Part shown: positions 35,156 to 43,200 of the stretch, one piece after another | Layout: each line of letters starts with the position of its first letter | Position numbering within the stretch: the first letter of the stretch is position 1 | Assembly: GCF_012932565.1 (NCBI RefSeq) | Contig: NZ_JABBYJ010000001.1 | Coordinates: forward strand, 1,240,001-1,304,000 | Length of the DNA: 64,000 bases | Origin: Sneathiella limimaris | Lineage (GTDB): Bacteria; Pseudomonadota; Alphaproteobacteria; Sneathiellales; Sneathiellaceae | Direction: 5' to 3' | Position numbers and translations under genes: made by a program | The notes under the pieces: model-generated | What the model was told of the DNA's origin: nothing | The model's database searches: none | Seen by the model: the letters and a program-made list of their open reading frames with translations, nothing else

Positions 35156-36727
35156 TCATCTGGATTGATTGAGAATAGCAGTTAGAGGCTGTAATTCTTC
35201 TTCATAAGTTCGCCATGCTTCTACAGAAGATTTATAGATCGGTTGACGAACCTGGTCAGTGCTGGCTGTCCTGACAGCTCGTTTTGTCTTGTAAAACTGT
35301 AGGCAATTGTCGTCCCAATCTAACTCGCAATAATCAAGGAGTTTTCGGGTCTCACTCTCTTGGTCGGCAATCATCTCTTCATATGTGACCTCATAAAGGT
35401 CATCCCCCAAGAGAGATTTCCAGTACTCCATATGATTGAGGTACAGATTGTAAAACCTGCCAAGCTCTTCCAAATCATAGGCAAATTTCTGGTCCCCGAC
35501 GAAGAATTTCTTGTATATGGAAAGACAAGTGTCTTCCGGGGTTCTTTTGCAATGAATAATCTTCGCGTTGGGAAGTATTAATTTAATAAGGCCGGTGTAG
35601 ATGAAGTTTCTGGGCATCTTGTCGATTATAAAAGATGCCTTACTCCCCAACTTATTTAATTGTTGGATATAGTCTGAACCCAGCTCCTTGAGGAATTCCT
35701 CTGATGCGTTCGCAAATGCTTCTGAGAAACTTCGCTCTCCCTTCTGTCGGATGAGGTAGAAGTACGTCTTTTCAAGATTGTAAAGCTCTCCGGCACCGTA
35801 AACGGCACGGTGTGATGCCAGAATTTGTTCGACAAGGGACGTCCCGGACCTTGGCATCCCGAGTACAAAAATGGGGCGGTTATCTTGAACCCCTGAGTTT
35901 TTGTGTGCCTTGAAAAAATCTGGTGAAATTGTATTCCGGATCTCTTCGAATTCTGCTGCGGTTTCCTCGATGTCATAGGAATAGGTTGCTCTATGCGCCT
36001 GATTTGCTTGCAGATAGACGCTGAAGGACTTTTTGTTTTGTTTAAGGTCCTCCAAGGCTTTTGCGTAAGCAAATAACACGTTTGCCTTGTCTTCACCGGT
36101 GAAGCTTTCTGTTTCTGCCAATGTCTTTAGAAGTAAAAAGTCTTCATCTTCCTCTACAAATTTTTTTGCTTCTGCCATGTTTCTGGCGGACTTGGTGTAG
36201 CCAGGCTGCTGCTTGAGAACTTCCCGATAAAACTGGATCGCTGTTTCATTCTCACCTTTTTCGTAGAACGCGTTTCCAAGGTTATGCCGGGCAGGGTAGA
36301 AAGTTGGATCTGTTTTAAGTGCTTTTTTGAGAACCGATATTGAAGAGGGGATATTTCCCATCGCCAGCAAGATTCCGCCTAAGTTATTCATGGCCGACGC
36401 ATATTTGGGTTCTATTTTGATGGCCTTGCGAAATGCCTTTTCGGCCTGTTTTGCCTCTCCAATTTCACGCAAAGCACTTCCAAGGTTATTGTAAAACATG
36501 GCCTTTTTCGGCCCTATTTCCAACGCCTTCTGAATGAGCTCAATCGCAATCCGGTGTTTCCCACGTTGATGATAAAGCGTTCCGAGGAGGTTATAGGGAT
36601 CAGGGTTTTTGGGAAACTGGGTAATCAGTTGGCGGTAAATAGCCTCAGCTTGGTCCCATTGACCCTGCTGGTGCAATTGCACAGCCTGCTTTAGAGCATT
36701 ATTAATTATGGATTGTTGAGCAATCAC
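35156..36727 (-). CDS. TPR-repeat sulfotransferase, paralogue 2
   Basis: 523 aa from GTG 36727 (GGGGA 7 nt upstream). It has the same architecture and exactly the same length as paralogue 1, which converges on it with a 7-nt gap. TPR units (AIYRQLITQFPKNPDPYNLLG, AIELIQKALEIGPKKAMFY) are followed by GMPRSGTSLVEQILASH, HCKRTPEDTCLSIYKKF and the end motif ASTDQVRQPIYKSS. The two proteins differ widely in sequence, so the duplication is old. It lies upstream (in its own direction) of flagellin 1 and downstream of DUF1217, on the same strand as the flagellar genes. Confidence 0.88.
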   Translation of the reverse strand: MIAQQSIINNALKQAVQLHQQGQWDQAEAIYRQLITQFPKNPDPYNLLGTLYHQRGKHRIAIELIQKALEIGPKKAMFYNNLGSALREIGEAKQAEKAFRKAIKIEPKYASAMNNLGGILLAMGNIPSSISVLKKALKTDPTFYPARHNLGNAFYEKGENETAIQFYREVLKQQPGYTKSARNMAEAKKFVEEDEDFLLLKTLAETESFTGEDKANVLFAYAKALEDLKQNKKSFSVYLQANQAHRATYSYDIEETAAEFEEIRNTISPDFFKAHKNSGVQDNRPIFVLGMPRSGTSLVEQILASHRAVYGAGELYNLEKTYFYLIRQKGERSFSEAFANASEEFLKELGSDYIQQLNKLGSKASFIIDKMPRNFIYTGLIKLILPNAKIIHCKRTPEDTCLSIYKKFFVGDQKFAYDLEELGRFYNLYLNHMEYWKSLLGDDLYEVTYEEMIADQESETRKLLDYCELDWDDNCLQFYKTKRAVRTASTDQVRQPIYKSSVEAWRTYEEELQPLTAILNQSR

Positions 36728-36800
36728 CGATCATCCCCAGAAAGACACAAGAAGAAACTACCCAATCCTTGCAATTTAGGGATAATTTTTGGTTAAAATT

Positions 36801-37580
36801 TTATACGAATATGTTAACGCCCTGTGGCATAGGGCCAACCCCGCCGTTCGATACAGGCTGGAATAGCGATAACATCGGATTAGCCGTGGCGTCTGTATTG
36901 TTAATTTCCGTCATGATCAGGAAACGTTCGACCATCTTGTCAATCTTTGCAGGATCCTTGAAATCATCCATATCAAGTTCCTTTGCCAGACGCGCTTTCT
37001 GCTGCTCATATTCCAGCGATTGAAAGCTTTCAGGCAGGCCCAAACCAACCCTGACGACATGCATCAGTGTTTTGTCAGCCAGAACCTGAGAAACCTCTTC
37101 AACACCCCCAGCCACGCGGTCAAAATACATGGCTTCCCGGATGCCAGGCGCGTTGGTGCCTTCAAACTTTTCAAACTCGTTGGTCTTATAACCTTCCAGA
37201 ATGAGGTTTACATTTGCTTCATTCTGGAAAAAGTTTGGATCAAGGTTGAGACCATACATTGCTTTAGAAAGCTTAGTCCATCTTGGCTCAACCAGTTTGT
37301 TGACGAGGCTGTTCTTATCTTCCGGATCCTCTGAAAGCATTTTTTCGACCATCGCATATTTGTCGATTTCGCTTTCGAGCTGGAACGCGGAGAGTGTAAC
37401 TTTGAGGAGAGTTCGATTTTTCATTAAATCGTCAACGGATTTTACGTTGACGATTTCTTCTTTGAAGGTTTCGATATCGCGCGCAGTTGTTGGCTGAGCC
37501 TCAAAGAGTTTCATATGAGACTCTTTTTGATCATTGGCCAATTTGTACCAAAGAAGAGAACTTGTGGACGACAACTGCAT
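36801..37580 (-). CDS. DUF1217 family flagellar-associated protein
   Basis: 259 aa. The DUF1217 pattern is seen as TTARDIETFKEEIVNVKSVDDLM and LLKVTLSAFQLESEIDKYAMVEKML. The C terminus (NPMLSLFQPVSNGG) echoes flagellin tails. DUF1217 proteins occur in alphaproteobacterial flagellar loci; their exact role is unknown, perhaps a filament or hook accessory protein. It begins 10 nt after the flaF copy 2 stop, so it is probably co-transcribed with flagellin 2 and flaF 2. Confidence 0.85.
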   Translation of the reverse strand: MQLSSTSSLLWYKLANDQKESHMKLFEAQPTTARDIETFKEEIVNVKSVDDLMKNRTLLKVTLSAFQLESEIDKYAMVEKMLSEDPEDKNSLVNKLVEPRWTKLSKAMYGLNLDPNFFQNEANVNLILEGYKTNEFEKFEGTNAPGIREAMYFDRVAGGVEEVSQVLADKTLMHVVRVGLGLPESFQSLEYEQQKARLAKELDMDDFKDPAKIDKMVERFLIMTEINNTDATANPMLSLFQPVSNGGVGPMPQGVNIFV

Positions 37581-37589
37581 GGTATCTAC

Positions 37590-38000
37590 CTATATCGCAA
37601 TTTCACTAAACGCTTGCTCACTTGTTTCCTGAACAGGTTGCGTTTTCTGCTTTGCAGCGTCGCGAAGGCCAGCCATGATATCTTTGTTGACAGCAATTAG
37701 GGGTTCTAGGTCAGTTTTAGTTCTCATAACCTGAGAAGTAAACCGGTTGACCCAAAGTGCCAACGAAATCAGTCCAGCCTTGGTTTCCTTGTTCAATCCG
37801 TTGTCTTCTGACATCAGATCTGCGTGCAATGTCAACCATAGCTGAGAATTTCTAAAAATTGCGTTAATTTTTTCTGAAGGTGAGGCTTCGGGCTTATTGG
37901 CCGCAACAAGCTCTCCAGTAATTTCTGCGAACAAACGATATTCGGTCTGTGCCGGATGCTCTGCAGAAAGATTGGCTTTTTTATAAGCTTCAAAGAACAT
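37590..38000 (-). CDS. flaF: Flagellar biosynthesis regulator FlaF, copy 2
   Basis: 136 aa. FFEAYKKANLSAEHPAQTEYRLFAEIT, NSQLWLTLHADLMSEDNGLN and LISLALWVNRFTS match FlaF copy 1. AGGAG precedes the ATG. It lies between flagellin 2 and DUF1217. Two flaF genes, each next to its own flagellin, point to duplication of the whole module. Confidence 0.93.
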   Translation of the reverse strand: MFFEAYKKANLSAEHPAQTEYRLFAEITGELVAANKPEASPSEKINAIFRNSQLWLTLHADLMSEDNGLNKETKAGLISLALWVNRFTSQVMRTKTDLEPLIAVNKDIMAGLRDAAKQKTQPVQETSEQAFSEIAI

Positions 38001-38047
38001 CGTACTACTCCTGTAATCAAATCACTCAAAAAGAGAGGGGTATAAAG

Positions 38048-38073
38048 GAGACGGCTCCAAGAAGAGCCGTCTC
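38048..38073 (-). terminator. Strong hairpin after flagellin 2
   Basis: GAGACGGCTC (38048-38057) and GAGCCGTCTC (38064-38073) form a perfect 10-bp stem with a 6-nt loop, 15-40 nt after the flagellin stop. On the minus strand only CTTTATA follows, so it may be a partial terminator or a 3' stabiliser that sets flagellin above FlaF. Confidence 0.7.
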
Positions 38074-38087
38074 GATTATTTGACTGA

Positions 38088-39236
38088 TTAACGGAACAGT
38101 CCCAGGATAGACTGAGAAGCCGCGTTCGCAATTGACAGAGACTGGATACCCAGCTGCTCTTTAGTCTGTTCAGACTGCAGTTTCGCAGAAACTTCAGCCA
38201 GGTTGGCATCAACAAGGATACCCAGACCTTCTTCAATCTTGTCTGTCAGAACCTGAGTAAATTCAGCCTGACTTTCAAGACGGTTTGCAGCCGTACCAAG
38301 TGTTGTCAAGATAGAACCAATGGCAGTTTTTGCTCCATCCACCGCAGCGATACCACCACCGCCAACACCGTCTGCAGCGGTTACACCGCCGGAAACACCG
38401 TTAGTTGTTGTAATGGTCTGACCTGAAGCGACGACATCAATAACACCATCTTCACCAATGTTGACAGTAAGACCAGCCTCTGTGCGCATTGCTGAGGCAA
38501 GGTTACCAATCATTTCCTGGAAAGATTCTGTTGCTGTGTCGATTTGAACACCATGAACGAACGTGCCGTTAGCTTCGTCTGGAGATGAAGCCAGTGCAGT
38601 TGCACCTTCATAGAATTCAAAGACGTGAGTTTCACCACCGAAAGCAAATGTCAGAGTGTCACCAGAAGCAATTGACAAGGAGTTATCCAATGTCAAAGTG
38701 GTTTTCTCGGAAGACAGGTCCAGACCGTTAATGCCAAGACCGGTTGTTGTTGCATTCTGTTCAGCAATAGACAGAGTTGCGCCGCCAAGACCAGTCAGAA
38801 CTGTCATGCCAGAAGTTGTACCACCGTTATCGAGGAGGTTAATGCCGTTAAATTCGGCTGAGCTCACGATCGTTGTAATCTGGTTTACCATTTCATCTGC
38901 TTCTGCTTGCAGGATAGTAACATCCAGACCGTCGTTTTGAGCCTGAGTGATTTTAGCCTGCATGTCAGTCAACTGATCAGAAACCTGAGTAGCTGCGGCA
39001 AGCGCCATGTTCAATGTAGCTGTACCAAAGTTCAGACCTTCCTGAACAGCTTTAAGAGCACCAACGTCACCGCGCATGCCCTGTGCGATCACGAAAGTAG
39101 ATGGATCGTCAGTGGCACCACCAATTTTCAAGCCAGACTGAATCTGAGCCTGAATACTAGTCAGGTTATTCTGCGTGCTAGAAAGTGACCGCAGAGCAGC
39201 CATTGCGTTTGCGTTGGTATTAACTGAAAAAGCCAT
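38088..39236 (-). CDS. Flagellin, copy 2
   Basis: 382 aa. The N terminus MAFSVNTNANAMAALRSL and the C terminus SIANAASQSILGLFR are nearly those of copy 1. The variable centre is related but diverged, including a Gly-rich stretch (VTAADGVGGGGIAAVDG). It also has a single visible tyrosine (FEFYEGAT), at a different aligned position from that in copy 1. GAGG lies about 10 nt before the ATG. No sigma-54 site is seen upstream; instead three hairpins occupy the leader. Confidence 0.96.
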   Translation of the reverse strand: MAFSVNTNANAMAALRSLSSTQNNLTSIQAQIQSGLKIGGATDDPSTFVIAQGMRGDVGALKAVQEGLNFGTATLNMALAAATQVSDQLTDMQAKITQAQNDGLDVTILQAEADEMVNQITTIVSSAEFNGINLLDNGGTTSGMTVLTGLGGATLSIAEQNATTTGLGINGLDLSSEKTTLTLDNSLSIASGDTLTFAFGGETHVFEFYEGATALASSPDEANGTFVHGVQIDTATESFQEMIGNLASAMRTEAGLTVNIGEDGVIDVVASGQTITTTNGVSGGVTAADGVGGGGIAAVDGAKTAIGSILTTLGTAANRLESQAEFTQVLTDKIEEGLGILVDANLAEVSAKLQSEQTKEQLGIQSLSIANAASQSILGLFR

Positions 39237-39570
39237 AATGTATATTCCTCATATTAGAGTAAGTCGCTGTTGCGACGAAAGCGGCTCTTTTGAGCCCCGG
39301 TTTGCTTTGAAACCGTGATAGCAATATGCGAGGAATTTCCTAATAACGAGTTAATGAATGGATCAGATTTTAGCTATTAGGAGGTGTTAACCATATAATC
39401 CGTTTATTTCTGCGGTCTAATGGCTGAGATCGAATATTATGTGTTTTCTAATTTTGAAAACAATTAAGGACGTTAGGCGGCGTTTGCCGCTCAAAAAAAG
39501 AGCATCTTAAGGGATGAAATGGGGGCAAATCGAGGGTGATTCCGGCAAGATTCTTAGAGGGGGCTTCAGC
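39237..39570. other. Leader/intergenic region upstream of flagellin 2
   Basis: 334 nt between flagellin 2 and flbT, both on the minus strand. The flagellin-proximal part holds three hairpins (39263-39315). Beyond that I see a short palindrome AGGAATTTCCT around 39330-39345 but no convincing promoter boxes. Confidence 0.6.
39263..39315 (-). promoter_or_regulatory. Cluster of three hairpins in the flagellin 2 leader
   Basis: GTCGC/GCGAC (39263-39276), GGCTC/GAGCC (39283-39296) and CGGTTT/AAACCG (39298-39315) are back-to-back inverted repeats within 80 nt of the flagellin ATG. In Caulobacter FlbT acts on the flagellin mRNA leader, so this could be the target of the FlbT encoded at 39571. The stems are short; folding needs testing. 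Confidence 0.55.
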
Positions 39571-39942
39571 TTAGTCCTCAAGATGTTTTTGCAGAACTTT
39601 TAACGCGCCGTAGAAATTTTTCTCACCCACCATGCCGACAACTTCAAAAATCATTTCCCGCTGGGGGATGTCGTCTGTAGAGAGGAATGCAAACTGCGCC
39701 GCCTCTTGGAACGCTTTATAATGTGTCGCGTGATTTTCCGGCTCAATATACATCATCTGAACCTGCATATAGACGTTATGCAGTGGGGTCTTGACCTGAT
39801 CTGGAAGCATGATATCCCGCTCACGCATAATAGAGGCATCATTTTCCAGAGAGAAATGCATTGCCTTGGTACCCGTGTTGGTAATCACGGCACCGTTCAC
39901 AATAATTTTTTCTCCTGCGGGTATACGGAATTTCAAAGACAT
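39571..39942 (-). CDS. flbT: Flagellar biosynthesis repressor FlbT
   Basis: 123 aa from ATG 39942 (MSLKFRIPAGEKIIVNGAVI), with AGGGGG 9 nt upstream; an upstream start at 39972 is less likely. FlbT is a post-transcriptional regulator of flagellin mRNA in alphaproteobacteria. Further marks are NDASIMRERDIMLPDQVKTP and ENHATHYKAFQEAAQF. It is the first gene of the flagellin 2-flaF-DUF1217 strand. Confidence 0.94.
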   Translation of the reverse strand: MSLKFRIPAGEKIIVNGAVITNTGTKAMHFSLENDASIMRERDIMLPDQVKTPLHNVYMQVQMMYIEPENHATHYKAFQEAAQFAFLSTDDIPQREMIFEVVGMVGEKNFYGALKVLQKHLED

Positions 39943-40290
39943 GCGTTTAAGCCCCCTGCTGTACGCTAGCAATTTTGCCAGTTAGTAATTGAATAAGCCC
40001 TTATTGACGATCTCATCAAGTCTTAAATGCATGTGAACTTAGGGTCATTCTTGTGGATACTTTATATATTACTGCAGAATTTGCAAATTTCGTATCCCCA
40101 ATAAGGGCGATAAAACAATCCAAATAATTTCCATAAAATTCTAAAAAAACTCTATCTGTCACTCATTTGAGGTATGACAGCGCTTGTGCTGCAAAGTAAA
40201 GTTTCCAACAATTGAAGGAATATCTTCGCGCGAAATTACTAGAGTTGCGGACTGCCCTCAGTTAGGGCAGGGATTGAATAGGATTAGATT
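39943..40290. other. Divergent intergenic region between flbT and the RTX gene
   Basis: 348 nt, AT-rich in the middle. The only clear structure is the hairpin at 40252-40270 just before the RTX start. No sigma-54 site with correct spacing is visible towards either gene. Confidence 0.6.
40252..40270 (+). promoter_or_regulatory. Hairpin in the RTX-gene leader
   Basis: CTGCCCT (40252-40258), loop CAGTT, AGGGCAG (40264-40270): a perfect 7-bp stem 20 nt upstream of the ATG. Its right arm carries a purine-rich stretch that could act as a ribosome-binding site, so folding could limit translation. Confidence 0.5.
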
Positions 40291-43200
40291 ATGGCTAAGA
40301 CAGAAAACGGCATTATCAGTGCAAGCGCCAACGGTACCGTTGTTGAAGTTGAAGGCGGACAGAATATTTTACTGGATGTCGTTAATCCCGACCTTGTGGT
40401 CTTTTCACAAGATGGCAGTGATCTGGTTATCACAAACATCGCTGATGGCGCCAAAATCGTCTTAGATGGTTTCTTTTCCCAGGCCACTACAGCTTTGCCA
40501 CCGCAACTCACATTGGCAGATGGAACTGTAATTACAGCCCAAGAAGTTACTGGCCTTGTCGAAAACTTTGATCCGGATGCTGTTGCTCCTGCTGCGGGTG
40601 GTTTGCCTGGTGCTGGCGGTGGTGCTGGTTTTGGAGCCTATTTCGATGATGGTATTGGCGATGGCATTGGCATTGATGGATTGCTCGATCCAACAGAGCT
40701 TGGGTTTGGTGACGATGATATTGAAGAGTTCATTGGTGAAAATCTGGTGTTCGCTGAAGAATTGGCCGATCAGCCCGAGTTTGCGCTTAACGAAATTGGC
40801 CTAGGTTCTTTTATTTTTGATCGTGATTTCACACCGAGTGACGATTCAACCGATGGGCCTGCTTTTGCGGCGGCCTTGGAAGGGGAAAGCCTCTTTGACA
40901 AGTTGGTTGCTCTGAACAATGCCGATGTGGATAGCTTCTTGGAACTTGCAGGTGAAGGTGCTGTTGATTTCATCGAGCTTGCAAACAATACCGATGAAGA
41001 GCAATCAACAGGCGGCAATGGTGGTGATGTTGAGGGAACAACGACAATTTCTGTGATTGGTCCTGAAGGTTCACCAGTCTCCTTTGATTTGCCATCACTG
41101 ACAGTTGCTGCAGGTGGTAAAGTAGTTGTCTTGCAGGCAGAAGTCGGTGGCGGGGTTGAAACCCTCTATCTGGTTTTTGATGCGGATGGCAACATCACGG
41201 ATGCAGGCAACTTGGCTGACGTTGGCGATTGGCCAATGGGCAGCAACACAAGCCAGCCACTAGGCGTTCTTGTGACTTGGTCTATCGATGGCGAAGTCGG
41301 CCAACTTGATACTTTCCTCGCAAATGGTGCTCAGTTTGAGCCTGCTTCCTTGAACGAGAATTGGCAGGGTATTCCTGCAGTTGCCGCTGCTTTGGACATT
41401 TTTGGTGATAGCGATACTTTCGATGGCCAGATTTCCAAGCAGGAAGATGTGAGTGAAAAACTCTTTGATGAGTATGCGCCTGTTAGCCTGCAGCAGATGG
41501 TGGATGAAGGACCTCTTGGTGCTGACTTCTTCCACAATATCGATATCAATAATATTTTCGCACGTGTAGATAACTTCGATTCAGACGGCGCCGCTGACTG
41601 GACAACTGGTCAATCGCACACAATCGGGCTCGCAAATAGTGGTTCAGATATGAACCCACAGGATCCTTACAATGATGATATGGATCCAGGCCAACCAGCC
41701 GGACCAGGTGCGGCTGCCGGTGAAGACGCTGACAGTAACGGTCAGAACGTTATTTTGCTGGGCGATGGTGAAGACGACTCAGCCTTTATCAATGATGAGG
41801 GTGTTGTTGAAGGCGGTCGTGGGCAAGATTTCATCATTGGTGATGAAAACGACAATGAACTCGACGGCGGTGCCCATAATGACTTCCTCGACGGTGGTGC
41901 CGGTAATGATATTCTTGATGGTAGCACTGGTGGCGACGTCCTGATTGATGATCAGGGTAACGATATCTTGGTCGGTGGAACAGGAACAGATGTTCTCTTT
42001 GGTCGCCGCGGTGCTTTTGAAGACACCATGTATGGCGGTGGAGGCAATGAGTTCTTTGTTTCTGCAAAGATTGATAGCCAGTCAGAGAGCGATGAAATTG
42101 GTGATGAGGACGGTGCAACCGACTATAGCGGTGGTGACGTTCTGGTTGGTGATGAACTTTTCTTTGGCGCTTCCGGTAATGACTTCATGTATGGGGGCGG
42201 CCAGAATGACTTCCCTCAAGTGAGATTGGCGGCAATCAGCGATAGCATGTATGGCAGTGAACTTGAGTCCGAAGAAGATTTCATGCGGGACATCATCGTT
42301 GCTGGAGATGGCCACGATGTGATCTTTGGTGATAATGCTAATCTTCCTGATTACGGCCCAGGTGTGACTTACGAGTATTGGTATTATCTTTTCGAGCCAA
42401 TGTATTACGTAGGTCCACAAGAATTCCCTTACTTCCTCGAAAGAATGGTTGAGCTTAACTATGGCGGTGCTGACCTCATTTATGGTGGTTGGGGCAACGA
42501 TATTATTCTCGGTCAGGGCGGCGACGATCTGATTTTGGCAGGTCATGGCAATGATATTGCGCTAGGTGGTTCCGGCGATGACGTTATTCGCGGTAACCTA
42601 GGTTACGATAGCCTTTACGGTGGTACTGGTGACGACACCATGTATGGCGGTGGCGACAGCGACTACATGATGGGCATGGAAGATGACGACCTCATGTATG
42701 GCGGTTCCGGTTACGATTCCATGTATGGCGGCTCTGGCGCTGATGTCATGTATGGTGAGGGTGACAGCGACTTCATGTACGGGAACTCCGGCAATGACAT
42801 TATGTCAGGCGGTGAAGGCGCTGACTTCATGTACGGGAACTCTGGCAACGATATCATGTATGGAGATGGCGGAAACGACGCTATGTATGGCGGATCCGGC
42901 AATGACCTGATGATCGGCGGTGCCGACAACGATACCATGCTCGGTGAAAACGGTGATGATACGCTCTATGGTGGCATTGGCGCAGACTCCATGCGTGGCG
43001 GTAGCGAAAACGACGCTATGTATGGCGGCGCCGACAATGACTTTATGATGGGCGAAAGCGGCGACGACACCATGCATGGTGGGTCTGGAAATGACTCCAT
43101 GGTGGGCGGTTCTGGCGAAGATCTCATGTATGGCGGTGCCGATAATGACATCATGTACGGTGGTACAGAAGATGACGTTATGTATGGTGGCTCAGGTGCC

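Noticed and set aside
33577-36727. The inverted sulfotransferase pair as a mobile-element terminal repeat
   Set aside because: The similarity is at protein level over whole genes, without short terminal repeats or a transposase.
39324-39342. Possible sigma-54 site upstream of flagellin 2 (TTCCTCGCATATTGCT on the minus strand)
   Set aside because: The -12 part fits, but the essential GG of the -24 box is missing.
39960-39985. Possible sigma-54 site TGGCAAAATTGCT upstream of flbT
   Set aside because: The distance between the GG and GC elements is about 3 nt too short for a functional -24/-12 promoter.
42082-42546. 154-codon minus-strand frame inside the RTX gene
   Set aside because: It has no RBS or recognisable domain and lies wholly within the RTX coding frame.
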